From the NCBI GenBank assembly GCA_032718475.1, contig JAUCBJ010006218.1, forward strand, positions 62,001-126,000: a DNA stretch of 64,000 nt. The letters are read 5' to 3'. The notes under the pieces were generated by a model. It was not told the origin of the DNA. It worked only from the letters and a program-made list of their open reading frames with translations, and ran no database searches. The translations under genes and the position numbers were made by a program. Each line of letters begins with the position of its first letter. The first letter of the stretch is position 1. Positions 1-10,563 of the stretch are shown piece after piece. The DNA comes from Nemertoderma westbladi (Eukaryota > Xenacoelomorpha > Nemertodermatida > Nemertodermatidae).

Positions 1-1190
1 AGACAGGCATCTGGCTGTTATTTTTGTTGACTTCTTCAAGGCCTTTGATTCAGTCTCTCGCTCACGTATGTTCAGCATACTTTCATTATATGGGATTCCT
101 GATGAAATTATTGCAGCAATCAGATCAGTATACGATGGTTCGACAACATTTGTGTCTACTGTTGATGGTGACACAGAACCATTTGAAGTGTTATGAGGCG
201 TCCTCCAAGGAGACACACTTGCACCATTCTTGTTCATTATTGTGGTTGACTATGTTCTACGCATGTCCTTAGATCATTATAATGATGATGGGGTGATGAT
301 AACTCCACCTACTGGCTCCAGAAGTCGAGGAAATCCTGCCAAGTACCTAACTGATCTAGACTTTGCTGATGACTTAGGAGTACTCTCAGAATCATTAGAG
401 GGAGCCCAACGGCTCCTCAGCTCATTAGAACATGCTGCTTCTAGTGTTGGTCTTTTTATTAACTCCAGAAAGACCAAAATTCTGACAGTTAACTTTGAAA
501 GTCCTCAGCAAGTCTTTGATCGGATGAGCATAAGCTCAAAGGATGGTATGCTTGAGCATGTGGACGACTTCTGTTACCTGGGATCATGGATCCGGAAGTC
601 AGGTGAGGACCTTCGAATACGTAAGGGAAAGGCATGGGCAGCCTTGAATAGGCTTTCCAGGATTTGGAAGTCACCGAGAATTAATCGGAAACTTAAGGTC
701 CAATTATTTAGAGCAGCAGTAGTTCCAGTACTCCTCTACGGGAGTCCATGCTGGGCTCTAACTGCTGAGGACACCAAATCTCTGGATGGCACATTCACAA
801 GAATGCTACGCCGGGTTCATTGTATCAAGTACAATGCACACATCTCCAACCAGACACTATATAACATTGGAGGTGTCTCATTGGTTCCCCCAAGCTTGAC
901 ACTAGAACAAAATCGCCCCCGCTTTGCAGGACATTGCTTTCGCCGTGAGGACCAGCCAGTGCATAATCTTGTACTTTGGCAGCCTCACGGAGTGAATAAG
1001 CATGGTGGACAGCCCATGACTTTCTTGAGACGCATCTTAAAGGACACTGGCCTTAAAGATGCGGATGATCTAGCAAATGTCATGGGTGATAGGGAGTTGT
1101 GGCGGTGCAATTTTGTTGACAAGCCGGCACAGCATTCTTAAAAATGCAGCTGCAATGCAGCATGCCGATCCTAGTAGTAGTAGTAGTAGC
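1..1190 (+). mobile_element. RTE-like LINE, 3' part (copy A)
   Basis: This is the 3' part of the same LINE found complete at 45734-49190; base 1 aligns with about 48009 there. The reading frame starts at base 2 and covers the RT palm, the FADD motif near 360-371 and the C-terminal domain to the stop at 1139-1141. A TGA at 194-196 replaces a Trp codon present in the full copy, so this copy is dead. It ends in the family tail: an ATGCAGCTGCAATGCAGCAT-like stretch, GATCC and then (TAG)n. The 5' end lies outside the window, so truncation cannot be judged. Confidence 0.9.
197..1141 (+). pseudogene. RT C-terminal half of RTE-like LINE copy A
   Basis: This is the open frame downstream of the in-frame TGA at 194-196. 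It encodes the QGDTLAP loop, the FADDLGVLSES catalytic motif and the conserved C-terminal region (LYGSPCWALTAEDT, RFAGHCFRRED, DKPAQHS). Unlike the full copy at 45853, it keeps the last residues through AQHS before TAA. It is not a host gene. Confidence 0.88.
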
Positions 1191-2037
1191 TAACGTTGCT
1201 GTCACCTGGCTCGTCCATGGTGAATTCGTTAATAAATAATCCAACACGTCATGGCTGACAGAACCACTGTATCCTAGAGGCATCACAATGGGAACAGAGT
1301 CGTATGATCCAACTGTGGCTGCCGGGGTTTCATCATGGTCCAAGAGTGTCTCATCAAAGTCCATCACCATGACAGCCTACCAGCCACTGGCTGCCGAGCG
1401 CCCAGCCACTCACCGCAGTTGGAGGGGGGCGAGTTGAAATCGATGTTGGAAACAACAAGTTGTGAGCGTACTGCTCCGAACGAGTTGAGAATGGACTGCA
1501 TCGCCCATTCACCAATGGTGCGCTTGAGGTGCAAGGAGTCGCAGATTTCGCACATGAATTGTGATGGCTGGCAACCACCAGTCCTGGTATGGCACCCACA
1601 GCATGTAGACATCCCGACTATGGCGGAAAATGGATGGCTTTCAGAGGGAGAATCGATGTTGAGGCCATGTCTGTCAGCTGTATGCTGACCTATGTCAATC
1701 AGCATAAGCATTATCAAGTATTGTAGGCCTAATTGTGACACATAAAATTCAAGAATTCATATCTATAACTCAAAAAATACATAATATATATAAGTTATTG
1801 GTGAATGTGAATCACGAAAATCGTAGATAACCTGAAAGCCAAAAAGTCAGGGAATAACGATAGGGTTGGGTAGTAATGGAGTGTTCACCCTTGGGAGTTG
1901 GTGTGGCGCCCTCCTCCCTGTGTTATAGGTAACAGCCAATAAAGTAGAACCTTCGGGTTACGTCCCGTGTTTCGTGTCTCACATGTTAACCATCACGTAA
2001 TTAAATTATATATTAATAACAAATATTTTTATAATAA
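1191..2037. other. Unassigned stretch, weak coding or SINE signal
   Basis: On the minus strand 1364-1741 stays open for 125 codons and contains clustered Cys residues (CGCHTRTGGC, CEIC). I recognise no family, and the plus strand is also open there, so coding is doubtful. Around 1880-1970 a segment with ACAGCC and an AACCTTCGGGTTACG-like piece faintly resembles the body of the tRNA-derived SINE at 41468-41700. No boundaries could be set. Confidence 0.2.
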
Positions 2038-2057
2038 TTGTTTACTTTCAGACCATT

Positions 2058-2313
2058 CAATTTATGCAGCAGTACATCACTATGTGGCGACATTAAGATG
2101 GTAAGGAGTTCTATAACGGCCACCAAAACGCAGAAAGCGACAATCAAAGGGAGTTTAAAGGATGAATCATTGCGACTATTAGGGGGAGAAGGTCCGCGTA
2201 ACCATAGCAACAATAAAACCTCCCAGCGACACGTGTCTGCCTCAGATAGCAGTGGCTACAACGAGGACTACAATGATAAAATACCCGAAGATACATTTTT
2301 AGAGGATTCGTAG
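2058..2313 (+). CDS. Possible last exon of an unidentified host gene
   Basis: A pyrimidine-rich tract ending in TTTACTTTCAG just before this segment looks like a splice acceptor. The frame then runs for about 85 codons to TAG at 2311-2313 and is rich in Ser, Asn and acidic residues (SASDSSGYNEDYND, PEDTFLEDS), like a soluble cytoplasmic tail. An AATAAA signal follows at 2331-2336, 18 bases after the stop. Acceptor, open frame and poly(A) signal line up as in a terminal exon. There is no recognised domain, and upstream exons were not found between here and the LINE copy. It could be chance. Confidence 0.35.
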
Positions 2314-2935
2314 TTGTCATAGCAACGGTAAATAAACCGCTGCGTCCTATCTTCAGGTTTTGGCAGGTTGTTATGCTAAATTTTATACCTAGAATAATTT
2401 TTTAGGCTGCTCGAAAGACTCTTATTTTATCATTTATTTTATTTCGCTTTTAATATATTTAATCTTTAAGTACATAAGGTATAGAGTAATTACTACTGTT
2501 GAACACAAACTGAACCACCACAATTGCTCAAGTTTCTTGTATATTGAGTTTGTTCGCATATCGCATAAAATTCATGATGTACATGTGAGACACTGCACTG
2601 CATGGCTATTTTTACCACCTCATTTTCTTATTGTTTGTCCTAATATATCCTCCTAGGCCTATTCAAATATTTGTACATACCTAGGATAAAGTATATTGTA
2701 ACAACTATTGCAGTACTTGTAATTGATGTTTGGGCCTTTTGTTATTTTAGTCAACTCTAAACATAATTATCATTTTCATTTACTATTTTTATTTTTTATA
2801 TTTTACTTTCGCTTTGCCCTATACGTTTATTTGCGTTGTACGTACATGGTAGGCTACATATTAAATCACCGCGTTGAAATATTTTTTATGAGTCATAATT
2901 GACAACAAACTGATAAACATTGAACTACTTAACCG
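2314..2935. other. AT-rich unannotated stretch
   Basis: I see no convincing reading frame, tandem array or terminal repeat here beyond the poly(A) signal at its start. Confidence 0.5.
2331..2336 (+). terminator. Poly(A) signal AATAAA
   Basis: The canonical hexamer lies 18 bases after the TAG that closes the putative terminal exon at 2058-2313. Confidence 0.4.
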
Positions 2936-2939
2936 TCTA

Positions 2940-3032
2940 TTAGGCCTACATACCGGTACTTTATTACTGTTAGGCCTACATACCGGTACTGTATTACTGT
3001 TAGGCCTACATACCGTTACTGTATTACTGTAG
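2940..3032 (+). repeat. 30-bp tandem repeat, three copies
   Basis: Three consecutive units begin TTAGGCCTACATACCG and end TATTACTGT, differing at one or two bases. Each unit carries both palindromes that are frequent in this window (TAGGCCTA and, in two units, ACCGGTA). Confidence 0.85.
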
Positions 3033-3464
3033 ATTAACTCTATTTTGTATATGTGAAAGAAAAATATACCGTAGGTTTAGGATTTATACTGAAAACTTAC
3101 CGGTATACAATATATATGTATAGTTTAGTTTATTTTGATACTAGAAAATACATTATTCTGAAAAGTGATCAATGATATGATATTGAACAAATCTAATCTT
3201 CCCTCAAGCAATTAAATGACCTAATATTTGTTTCGAAATGGATGGAAAGTAATGTTGCTTATTTTTGACAATGTTAATAACATAATGGTTGCACAGTCTT
3301 GTTTGATGTTGGATGTTTTGATTTTTTAATTGTTACCTTTTCGCCCCATTATACACCAAAATCGGGAGATTAAGGATTCCTTTTTCCCTAGGGAAAAAGT
3401 AACCCATAGGATTGCATTGATTTCCATTTTTTCCCAACGAAAGAAATAACATAAGAATATGTAC

Positions 3465-3800
3465 ATACTGCAGTTCAATTTCTTTTGTAATACTATGCAT
3501 TATTTGGTTCTGTATTTTTGTAAATAATTAAAATTAAGCAACAAAAACGTAACAATTTATTAATAATATTACGTTACACGGGAAATTTATTTTTCAATAT
3601 TCTCTCGACCATTTATTAACCTCGCTCGGGCTCGGTAAATACTGTAATATGTCTCGACAATAGTGAAAAAAAAACTATTTTTTTTATCCCCTGTAAGAAA
3701 TAATTTTTAAAATACTGTAGTTTATAAATTATACTCTAATTGAGTATCATATAATCGATAACTTAATTTTTATAATACTTTTCTCCCATAAGTAACCTGA
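3465..3800 (+). repeat. Dispersed AT-rich repeat, copy 1
   Basis: The order of blocks (TACTGCAGTT, GCAACAAAAA, TTACG with GGGAAA, a CTCGACC-TTATTAACCTCG block, CTCGA-AATAGTGAAAAAAA, CTCCCATAA) recurs at 58685-58925 in the same orientation. The copies are diverged and have no coding sequence, so they are probably remnants of a non-autonomous element. Confidence 0.55.
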
Positions 3801-4464
3801 GTAGCAAAGTAATTATTTAGGAGCTTTGGAAAAACTACATTAAATAATCACCCTGGTACAGTAGTGACAAATAATGATTTCATTGTTACTTTTGTTTTTA
3901 CTTGTCCATGTCTCTGCAGATTTCTTGTTATTTCCGGTATACATAACGAACCTGCCTATTATTAGGCCAGGGTAGTTCTTGTCAAGAGTTGAGCCGTTTA
4001 AAAACACGATGTGGTTGTGTGTGTGTGTGTGTATATATGTATAACCATCCAATATCTCAAAAACTCAAGCAGGTACGCAAATATTTTAATAACAAACTCT
4101 ACATAAATTTTGGTTGCGCACAAGACTGTATATTTTTTGTGGCGTTTCGATCACGGGGTCACTGAAAAATAGCGGTTTTGAACATTTAAAGTCGAATTTC
4201 ACCGATTTCAACTCGTCGAGTATGTACCAACTTCTTTATTTGGGCTATTCAGTCATTTGAGAAACATATTTGAGTCTCAGAATCTTCTCAAATATCGCCA
4301 ATCTCGCACAGAACGTCACCAAAATTTGTTAGTCCGGCAAAAAAACGCACAAATTCGTCTAAAAAAGTAAATTATTTGATTGCAGAATAATATGATTCAA
4401 CTAGAAAAGCGGCTATAAGGAGACCGTCCATATAGACAAACGTAGTGTTAGTTGGGTCCCTCAT
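3801..4464. other. Unannotated stretch with a TG microsatellite
   Basis: A short (TG)n/(TA)n tract lies at about 4011-4038. Otherwise I see no genes or repeats up to the LTR element; bases 4460-4464 (CTCAT) are its left target duplication. Confidence 0.5.
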
Positions 4465-5031
4465 TGTGACGGGATCCACCCAGGATCCCGGTTTATCCGA
4501 TTTCTAATTTACGCGTCGTCCCCGCCGTGTGTATATGAAAAGGTGAAGGAGTTATTGATCGCTGTATATAGTTTCAGGGTATAATAGTATAAGACAAGAT
4601 AAGTATAAGTGAATAATATAAGTACACCGGTAAATGATATGCAATGGTGACTGGACGGAGATGACGGTATTTAGAGTTCCGGTACCGTCCTAACTAACTG
4701 ACTTACTATAAGTGAATGGGATAACATGATGACTGGTAATATATATTGCACGGTTGGCCACGTGGTGTTACTCAGTCGATGCTTTCCCCCCATTGGCTAA
4801 TAACCTATTTCACACCCTCTGCCCTGCGGTGGTGTTTCCCCCCTCGCTGCTGTTACTCTCCTCTCTCTCAGGGCTGTAACCCCTGACCCCTATTGTGTGT
4901 GTGTTCTCTGGGGTTTCTCCTTCCCACTTTGTTGGGGTGACACGAGGTTGATATTGGTAATCAACCTCGTGTTTCCAATATTGCTTAAACCTCACTTTAT
5001 GGGGTGGTTAGCGGAATTGAATAAGCTAACA
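4465..5031 (-). repeat. 3' LTR of the BEL/Pao element
   Basis: It is almost identical to the right LTR. I see about five substitutions by eye (near 4502, 4536, 4545, 4873 and 4971), or roughly 1 percent, so the insertion is young. Confidence 0.92.
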
Positions 5032-5043
5032 CTCCCCCCCCCA
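5032..5043 (-). promoter_or_regulatory. Polypurine tract of the LTR element
   Basis: Immediately 5' of the 3' LTR on the minus strand lies an unbroken G run ending GAG. This is the expected position and composition of a plus-strand priming site. Confidence 0.6.
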
Positions 5044-5044
5044 T

Positions 5045-5577
5045 GCTATCTTCCCGGTGAGAAGATAGCATCCACCTATAGTGCGCTACAATTCCGCTGG
5101 ATCCCGATCTAGTATCGGGTATGGGGTGGAGTTATTTTCTTGGAGTCGGCTTTCCAGGCCGCTCCCTATGGGTATGATAACGCTACCCATCTGACGTCTC
5201 GTGTCGAGCCAATTGTGGACTCTCACACAATTTTAAAAGCTCTCCACTATAACTCTAATCTCTCACTCTAACTCTGCTCTTACTCTCTCCCCACTCTTAC
5301 TCTCTCCCCACACCTGAATCGCACTCTAACTTCTCTCTCGCCATCAGCTCTTCTCACTATCTCCTCTCTACTCTCTACTCTCTGCCACTCCCTAAGGCCC
5401 TAATCTCTAATGCTACCCCTGTGCTATCATATTATCTACCTACTACTTACTTGCTAACTATCTAAATCTCCTACTCTCTACTAACTCTCCGACTCTAACT
5501 AGCTCTACTAAGTCTAACTAACTCTAGCTCTAACTCTACTAACCACTAACTCTACTCTCTGCTAAGTCTACTAACTC
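5045..5577. repeat. Pyrimidine-rich low-complexity part of the LTR element
   Basis: After a small hairpin (ATGCTATCTTC and its complement around 5042-5070) the + strand becomes a long degenerate series of CTAACTCTACT-like words from about 5240 to 5577. It has no coding content on either strand and occupies part of the place where RT, RNase H and integrase would normally lie. Confidence 0.6.
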
Positions 5578-5585
5578 TTACCCTA

Positions 5586-6067
5586 ATACTACTACTACTA
5601 CTACTACTAGGATCGGCATGCTGCATTGCAGCTGCATTTCTAAGAATGCTGTGCCGGCTTGTCAACAAAATTGCACCGCCATAACTCCCTATCACCCCTG
5701 ACATTTGCTAGATCATCCGCATCTTTAAGGCCATTGTCCTTTAAGATACGTCTCAAGAAAGTCATGGGCTGTCCACCATGCTTATTCACTCCATGAGGCT
5801 GCCAAAGTACAAGATTATGCACTGGCTGGTCCTCACGGCGAAAGCAATGTCCTGCAAAGCGGAGGCGATTTTGTTCTAGTGTCAAGCTTGGGGGAACCAA
5901 TGAGACACCTCCAATGTTATATAGTGTCTGGTTGGAGATGTGTGCATTGTACTTGACACAATGAACCCGGCGTAGCATTCTTGTGAATGTGCCATCCAGA
6001 GATTTGGTGTCCTCAGCAGTTAGAGCCCAGCATGGACTCCCGTAGAGGAGTACTGGAACTACTGCGA
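5586..6067 (-). mobile_element. RTE-like LINE, 5'-truncated (copy B)
   Basis: The minus strand holds only the last part of the RTE ORF (about 140 codons) and the (TAG)n tail, which reads CTACTACTAGGATCGG on the + strand. TTACCCTA flanks it on both sides (5578-5585 and 6068-6075), a clear target duplication inside the LTR element. Stops are absent from RMLRRVHCVKYN to AQHS. Confidence 0.9.
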
Positions 6068-6099
6068 TTACCCTATTACTACCTCTAACTCTGCTACCA

Positions 6100-6740
6100 C
6101 CTTTATCTACGTGGCGCTTGTGGTGCCCACAACCATTCTACTACTACTTCCCTCTACGTGGCGCTTGCGGTGCCCACAACCACTCTGTTACTACCTCTAT
6201 CTACGTGGCGCTTGCGGTGCCCACAACCACTCTACTACTAACTCTAACTAAAACCCTCTAACTCTCTACTAACTCTAACTCTACTTAGTCTACTCCTTTC
6301 TACTCTCTACGTGGCGCTTGCGGTGCCCACAACCACTCTGCTTACTACTAACTTCCGTCAACGTGGCGCTTGCGGTGCCCACAACCACTCCACTACTACT
6401 TCCGTCTACGTGGCGCTTGCGGTGCCCACAACCACTTTACTACTACTTCCATCTACGTGGCGCTTCCGGTGCCCACAACCTCTCCACTATAACTTCCATC
6501 TACGTGGCGCTTCCAGTGCCCACAACCTCTCCACTATTACTTCCATCTACGTGGCGCTTCCGGTGCCCACAACCTCTCTACTATTACTCGTGGCATGGCA
6601 ATATGCCACACTCCCTTACCCCGCCGCCTTCTAACTCTACTCTCCTTCTATGTGGCGCTTACGGTGCCTACAACCCCCCTACTACTACTCGTGGCATGAC
6701 AATATGCCACGCTCCCTTACCCGCCGCCTTCTAACTCTAA
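6100..6740. repeat. About 45-bp minisatellite inside the LTR element
   Basis: Units contain CTACGTGGCGCTTGCGGTGC followed by CCACAACC and a CTACTACT-type spacer, repeated more than ten times with drift. Related CGTGGCATG units follow toward 6740. Open frames over this region (for example 6311-6634) simply translate the repeat. Confidence 0.8.
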
Positions 6741-6918
6741 CTAACTTCTACTTACTATACTCTCCTGACTACTACTTACTATCTACTGTCTTATTTCTAA
6801 TTATTTAATTATTTATTATTATTTATTTTTAATTAAATAATTTATTTATATGTGGGAAGGGCGTCTCGCCCTCATTCCCACCCCCCTCAGTCCAAAATCT
6901 TGGACGACTAAACTTCAC
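6741..6918. other. AT-rich joint within the LTR element
   Basis: An ATTTATTATT-type low-complexity patch precedes an inverted GTGGGAA / TTCCCAC pair around 6850-6885. No gene is seen. Confidence 0.4.
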
Positions 6919-7323
6919 CTAACTAGGGCGATTCTTCCAACAGGCACTCTCCCACTGCTCCTCTTGTAGGTCCTCGTAGGATTTGCCGCACTCTCCTCGC
7001 CAATTCCAACTCACCAGGAATTGGTTCTCCCTCTTCTGCCACCCTAAAATCGGGTCTCTCCGCCGCCTTCTTAACTTATCTCGATCTCCTGGCATCAAAA
7101 TGCCACCCCTCATCTGTTGTCTCCCGGCGGCAGAATGAAAGGAAAGTGAAAGAACAGGCAAAACAGAAGGTACAATAGTAGTCCTATCCCTTTCCATCCT
7201 GTCTTCCTTACTCGACCTCCCCCTTGTCGGTATGCCTCTCAACCGGACCGGCGTCTCTTCCGGACACTCCTCTGGACACTCCTCCGGACACTCCTCCGGA
7301 CTATTGTCCTCCTGACACTCCAC
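6919..7323 (-). pseudogene. Low-complexity ORF downstream of protease in the LTR element
   Basis: This 134-codon frame opens with a short Pro-Glu-Glu-Cys repeat made by a 12-bp DNA repeat (CTCCGGACA words on the + strand), then becomes Arg-rich. I find none of the RT or integrase motifs expected after a BEL protease. It is probably remnant sequence between the truncated pol and the repeats. Confidence 0.4.
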
Positions 7324-7405
7324 CGGACACTCCTCCGGAGTGTTGTCCTCCGGACATCTCGCCGTCCGCTCCTCTCCATCTCCATACCGATACTTGCTGG
7401 GAAAT

Positions 7406-8075
7406 CTATTCTCCTCCGCCCACTCTCTTACTGTTACTTCCCTGTCTGGCTCTACTATCTCCTGTTTCTCCTCTTCGTCTCTCTGCGTCTACGGTGCCTG
7501 GTAACATGCACCCTGATGTCTCTGTCACACTGCATGGGATCTTGGTTTTAACTGGGCCGCTAAGCGTCCATCCGAACGGCGTGAGGATCGCCGTCGGGTC
7601 CCGCTGCCTGTCTTCGCCGAAGACCGTCCGTATTCTCTCGTGGGCCGTCGGGCAGTCCATTCCTACTATAATGGATACCTTCCTAACGTCCACCTCTGGT
7701 ATTGAGAAATCTGATACCGTCCAGGAATCTATATTGTTCGACCTCAATGTTGGTTGGTCGCCTGGCGTTGATATTTATCGATTCTATGACGTGGATGGGG
7801 TCGATCGTCGCCCCATAGTCGCATCCCGGTGCAATCGCTGCTATCCTGCACCGCCCCGTCCTCGTCTCCAGGACCTCATCCTTACTTGAGACGGTAGTTA
7901 CCGCCATTCTATTCGGCCTCGTCTTTAGCCCTATCTCTTCGGCCACCCAGTTCTCCACCAGCGTGAAGGCTGCTCCGCTGTCGACCAGCATTAATGTCGT
8001 TACTGATCGACCGCCCTCTCCTGATATCTTCACTGGTACTACCCCGAGTAGTACTTTTCTCTTCTTTCTTGCCAC
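7406..8075 (-). pseudogene. BEL/Pao aspartic protease (two overlapping frames)
   Basis: The first frame (8075 down to 7683) shows the active-site segment LMLVDSGAAFTLVENWVAEE, a DSG-type retropepsin loop with the following Thr-Leu-Val that is typical of BEL/Pao proteases. The second frame (7747 down to 7406) continues the fold with VSIIVGMDCPTAHERI and GWTLSGPV, the usual end of this domain before the polymerase. A frame change in the 64-base overlap breaks the protein, unless it is a programmed shift. After GWTLSGPV the family's reverse transcriptase should begin, but it does not. Confidence 0.75.
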
Positions 8076-8763
8076 TGCGTGCTTGTCGCCATGCTTGGCC
8101 TCCAGTCTCGACTCTCTCTGTTGTTTCTCTACACTCTCCGGATCTGTGTCCTTCTACCACACATCGATGACATAGTCCGTTTGCGTCTGTGTAGGCTATA
8201 CGATCTTGTTTGGGCAACGCTTGCCAGTGCTTACAACTCCTGGTCTTATGGGTTCCGTCCCGATGTAATTGACATTCGAATCCTGGATTATAGCGTTCCC
8301 TGTATAGTCCCTCACGTATCGCGCGTAGGTTTATATGTACCGATTTAGTGTTTTGGTTGTCTAGACTCGGCCTACTGGGTATATTGGGATTATGTTTATT
8401 TGTGGTGTTATTTTCTTTCTGTCCCTGCCACGGTGTGGCCCTACTACCAGCTAACTGTGGACTAGCAGTCCCCTGTGTGGCCGCATGTGGTAGTGACTGT
8501 CTTACTCTTGAGAATGGGTCTGTCGGATTATGTTCGGGTCTAGGCCTGTTGTATTCGGTCTTTGGTGCCTTCCCCAAACTATCCTCACTATAGACTGGGA
8601 TTTGTTGCGTCGGATATATCATTGGGGGTAACGGCCCCCTCCATATTTCCGTGTCGCACGACCTGTTCTCGTCCAGGGGGTTCGATGTTCTTATTGCTGT
8701 TCGAGTATATTGTTGATATTGTAATGGGGGAATGTCACCCTGTCCCCCCCCCCCCCCCCCCAC
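7909..8763 (-). CDS. Gag nucleocapsid region with zinc knuckles
   Basis: This 284-codon frame carries CQLHRDGTHKTRSCKHWQAL followed by CHRCVVEGHRSGEC. The second is a perfect C-x2-C-x4-H-x4-C knuckle; the first is the Cys/His arrangement seen just upstream in BEL/Pao gag. It binds nucleic acid in the family. The N-terminus is Gly-rich because it starts in a G/C homopolymer at 8742-8760. It overlaps the protease frame by about 170 bases. The upstream frame (9052-8735) overlaps its start, suggesting one gag protein broken at homopolymers. Confidence 0.72.
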   Translation of the reverse strand: MGGGGGGQGDIPPLQYQQYTRTAIRTSNPLDENRSCDTEIWRGPLPPMIYPTQQIPVYSEDSLGKAPKTEYNRPRPEHNPTDPFSRVRQSLPHAATQGTASPQLAGSRATPWQGQKENNTTNKHNPNIPSRPSLDNQNTKSVHINLRAIREGLYRERYNPGFECQLHRDGTHKTRSCKHWQALPKQDRIAYTDANGLCHRCVVEGHRSGECRETTERVETGGQAWRQARSGKKEEKSTTRGSTSEDIRRGRSISNDINAGRQRSSLHAGGELGGRRDRAKDEAE

Positions 8764-9052
8764 CGGTATGTTTGAGTACTGGGGTTGATGTTAATATATT
8801 GGGGCCCATGCATCTATCTGCAATAACTCTCCCCTCCCCTGGATATATGTTATGTCCCTGTGTATTATAGTCATGCTGCTGTGCCGGTACCGATATAGGC
8901 CTATCTACTTCTCGCCTACCTACCGGTATGTACTCCGCGACTTCCGGGTTTAATCCCGTCGTCCGCGCTACCCTATCGCCTACTCTATCTCTCCCAGCAT
9001 GGCCTATAATAGTATGTGCAGTAAGGCCTACAGTATGTCCTGCAGTCTGCAT
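8735..9052 (-). pseudogene. Gag middle fragment
   Basis: This is a 105-codon frame leading into the poly-G tract at 8741-8760, in the same direction as the surrounding gag pieces. There is no recognised motif. It is included because its position between the coiled-coil and zinc-knuckle parts makes it likely gag sequence. Confidence 0.4.
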
Positions 9053-9104
9053 GTGCCCTTCCGAACCGAAGTTTAATTCTCTCGAATCTCGAATCTCCCC
9101 GCGA

Positions 9105-9812
9105 CTACCGTACTCTCGATCGGCAGCTATATCCCGTCGGGAAGTTTCTCTTCGATCCCCTCTTCTGTTCTCGTTCTTCGTACCGGTACGTCCTGTACCG
9201 CTCTCCTGGTGTGCGGTGCGTTTCTCCGGGGCGACGGCAATCTCCCGAAGTTCGACCCCACTGACTCCCTAACTCCATCTCTACTATCGACGGCTCGCTA
9301 TCCGTCCTCGCTCTCCGGTTGCTCCTAGCAACGACTCTTCTATTATCTTCACTTCTTCTCTCTTCGACCTCTCGGTTAAACTCTACTAATCTTCTTCTAT
9401 CTTCGACCTCTCGGTTAAACTCTACTAATCTTCTTCTCTCTTCTGACTGGGCTCGACGTTCTCGCCCCCCTCTCGCGACGTCAACCTGTCTCTCTCTGCT
9501 CGATCGCACGCCGCTGGGGATACTCGCAATCCCCCTATTATTCTCCATCGCCGGGTGTTGCGGTTTACCTAATTCGGCCCGCGCATTATCCGCCGACGCC
9601 TGTGGGACACTCTCTGCCCCCCCTCCTCTCGCTACTAATCTCTCGTGGTGGGGCGCCCGTAGCCCCCCCCCCCCCCCCCCCCACCCGCCACTTCTAACTT
9701 CACTATCTCTTACTACACTTCTGCGTCCCTCTTGTCGGACATTCTCTACCCCCCTTCTCTCGCCACTAATCTTCCGTGGTGGGGCGCCCGTAGCCCCCCC
9801 CCCCCCCCCCAC
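9105..9812 (-). pseudogene. Gag middle region, Arg/Glu-rich coiled coil
   Basis: This 235-codon frame contains two tandem copies of RRRLVEFNREVE and strongly charged helices, likely a coiled coil. Its N-terminus lies in the G-rich minisatellite at about 9600-9990. It belongs to the LTR element by orientation and position; no enzymatic motif is seen. Confidence 0.5.
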
Positions 9813-9990
9813 CCGCCACTTCTAACTTCACTACCTCTTACTACACTTCTACACCCCTCTTGTGGGGCATTCTCTGCCCCCCCCCCCCCCCTCTCTCGCC
9901 ACTAATCTTCTGTGGTGGGGCGCCCGTAGCCCCCCCCCCCCCCACTCGCCACATCTAACTTCACTATCTCTTACTTCGCTTCTACACCCC
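9600..9990. repeat. Minisatellite with C homopolymers inside gag
   Basis: Three to four imperfect units of roughly 110-150 bp each contain GGGGCGCCCGTAG, a C run of 13-20 bases and a CACTTCTAACTTCACT-like block. The C runs (near 9662, 9795, 9882 and 9931) differ in length and coincide with frame changes in gag, pointing to slippage or sequencing error. Confidence 0.75.
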
Positions 9991-10111
9991 TCTCTAGTCG
10001 ACGCACTGTCTCTACTGCGGCTGGGTCTATTCACCCCCGCCTCTCTCTCTACTACTGCGTGGCCTATCAGGCCCCCCTCGGGTTGACTCAACCCCGCCGA
10101 CCTCCTGCCTA

Positions 10112-10447
10112 CTAACTACGTGGCCTACCAGGCCCCGTCGGGTTGCTCGCCCCCGCCACTCTCTGCGCACTAACTGCGTGGCCTGCCAGGCCCCCGTTGG
10201 GGTTATGCACGTCCGACACGTTCATATTAATAGCACCATTCCCAGTATTGTCGGTTAGATCAATTAAATCCCCAAAATCAATTAAATTATTAGAATTATT
10301 AGAATTTGAAACGGGATTATTATTTAAATTATTTAAATTATTATTATTTTCTAAATTTAAATTATTATTCAAATTATTTTGCGCGTTTGAATTGAAATTA
10401 TTATTTAGATTATTTGTATTTAAATTTAAATTACTACTACCAGGCAA
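10112..10447 (-). pseudogene. Asn-rich gag segment
   Basis: This 111-codon frame is dominated by Asn and Leu (NNLNNNLNLENN) and then IDFGDLIDLTDN. It lies between the coiled-coil frame and the gag minisatellite. Low-complexity Asn tracts resemble linkers; no fold can be claimed. Confidence 0.45.
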
Positions 10448-10563
10448 AATATTTCCTGTAATAAAGGGATTAGGGTTATCTACTACGGTACTATTAATGC
10501 CAACATTTCCTAACGTACTACTACTACCCCCCCGCCCGTACGGCTACACCAGTTCTGGTTCTC

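Noticed and set aside
1335-1741. Overlapping frames on both strands (117 and 125 codons) with Cys clusters
   Set aside because: Both strands are open, no family is recognised and there are no splice or regulatory signals, so I left it as unassigned sequence rather than a gene.
6311-6734. Plus-strand frames of 107 and 138 codons
   Set aside because: They translate the 45-bp minisatellite inside the LTR element.
7224-9825. Plus-strand frames opposite the gag-protease region (221, 114 and 168 codons)
   Set aside because: They are antisense shadows of the minus-strand gag and protease, which show real motifs.
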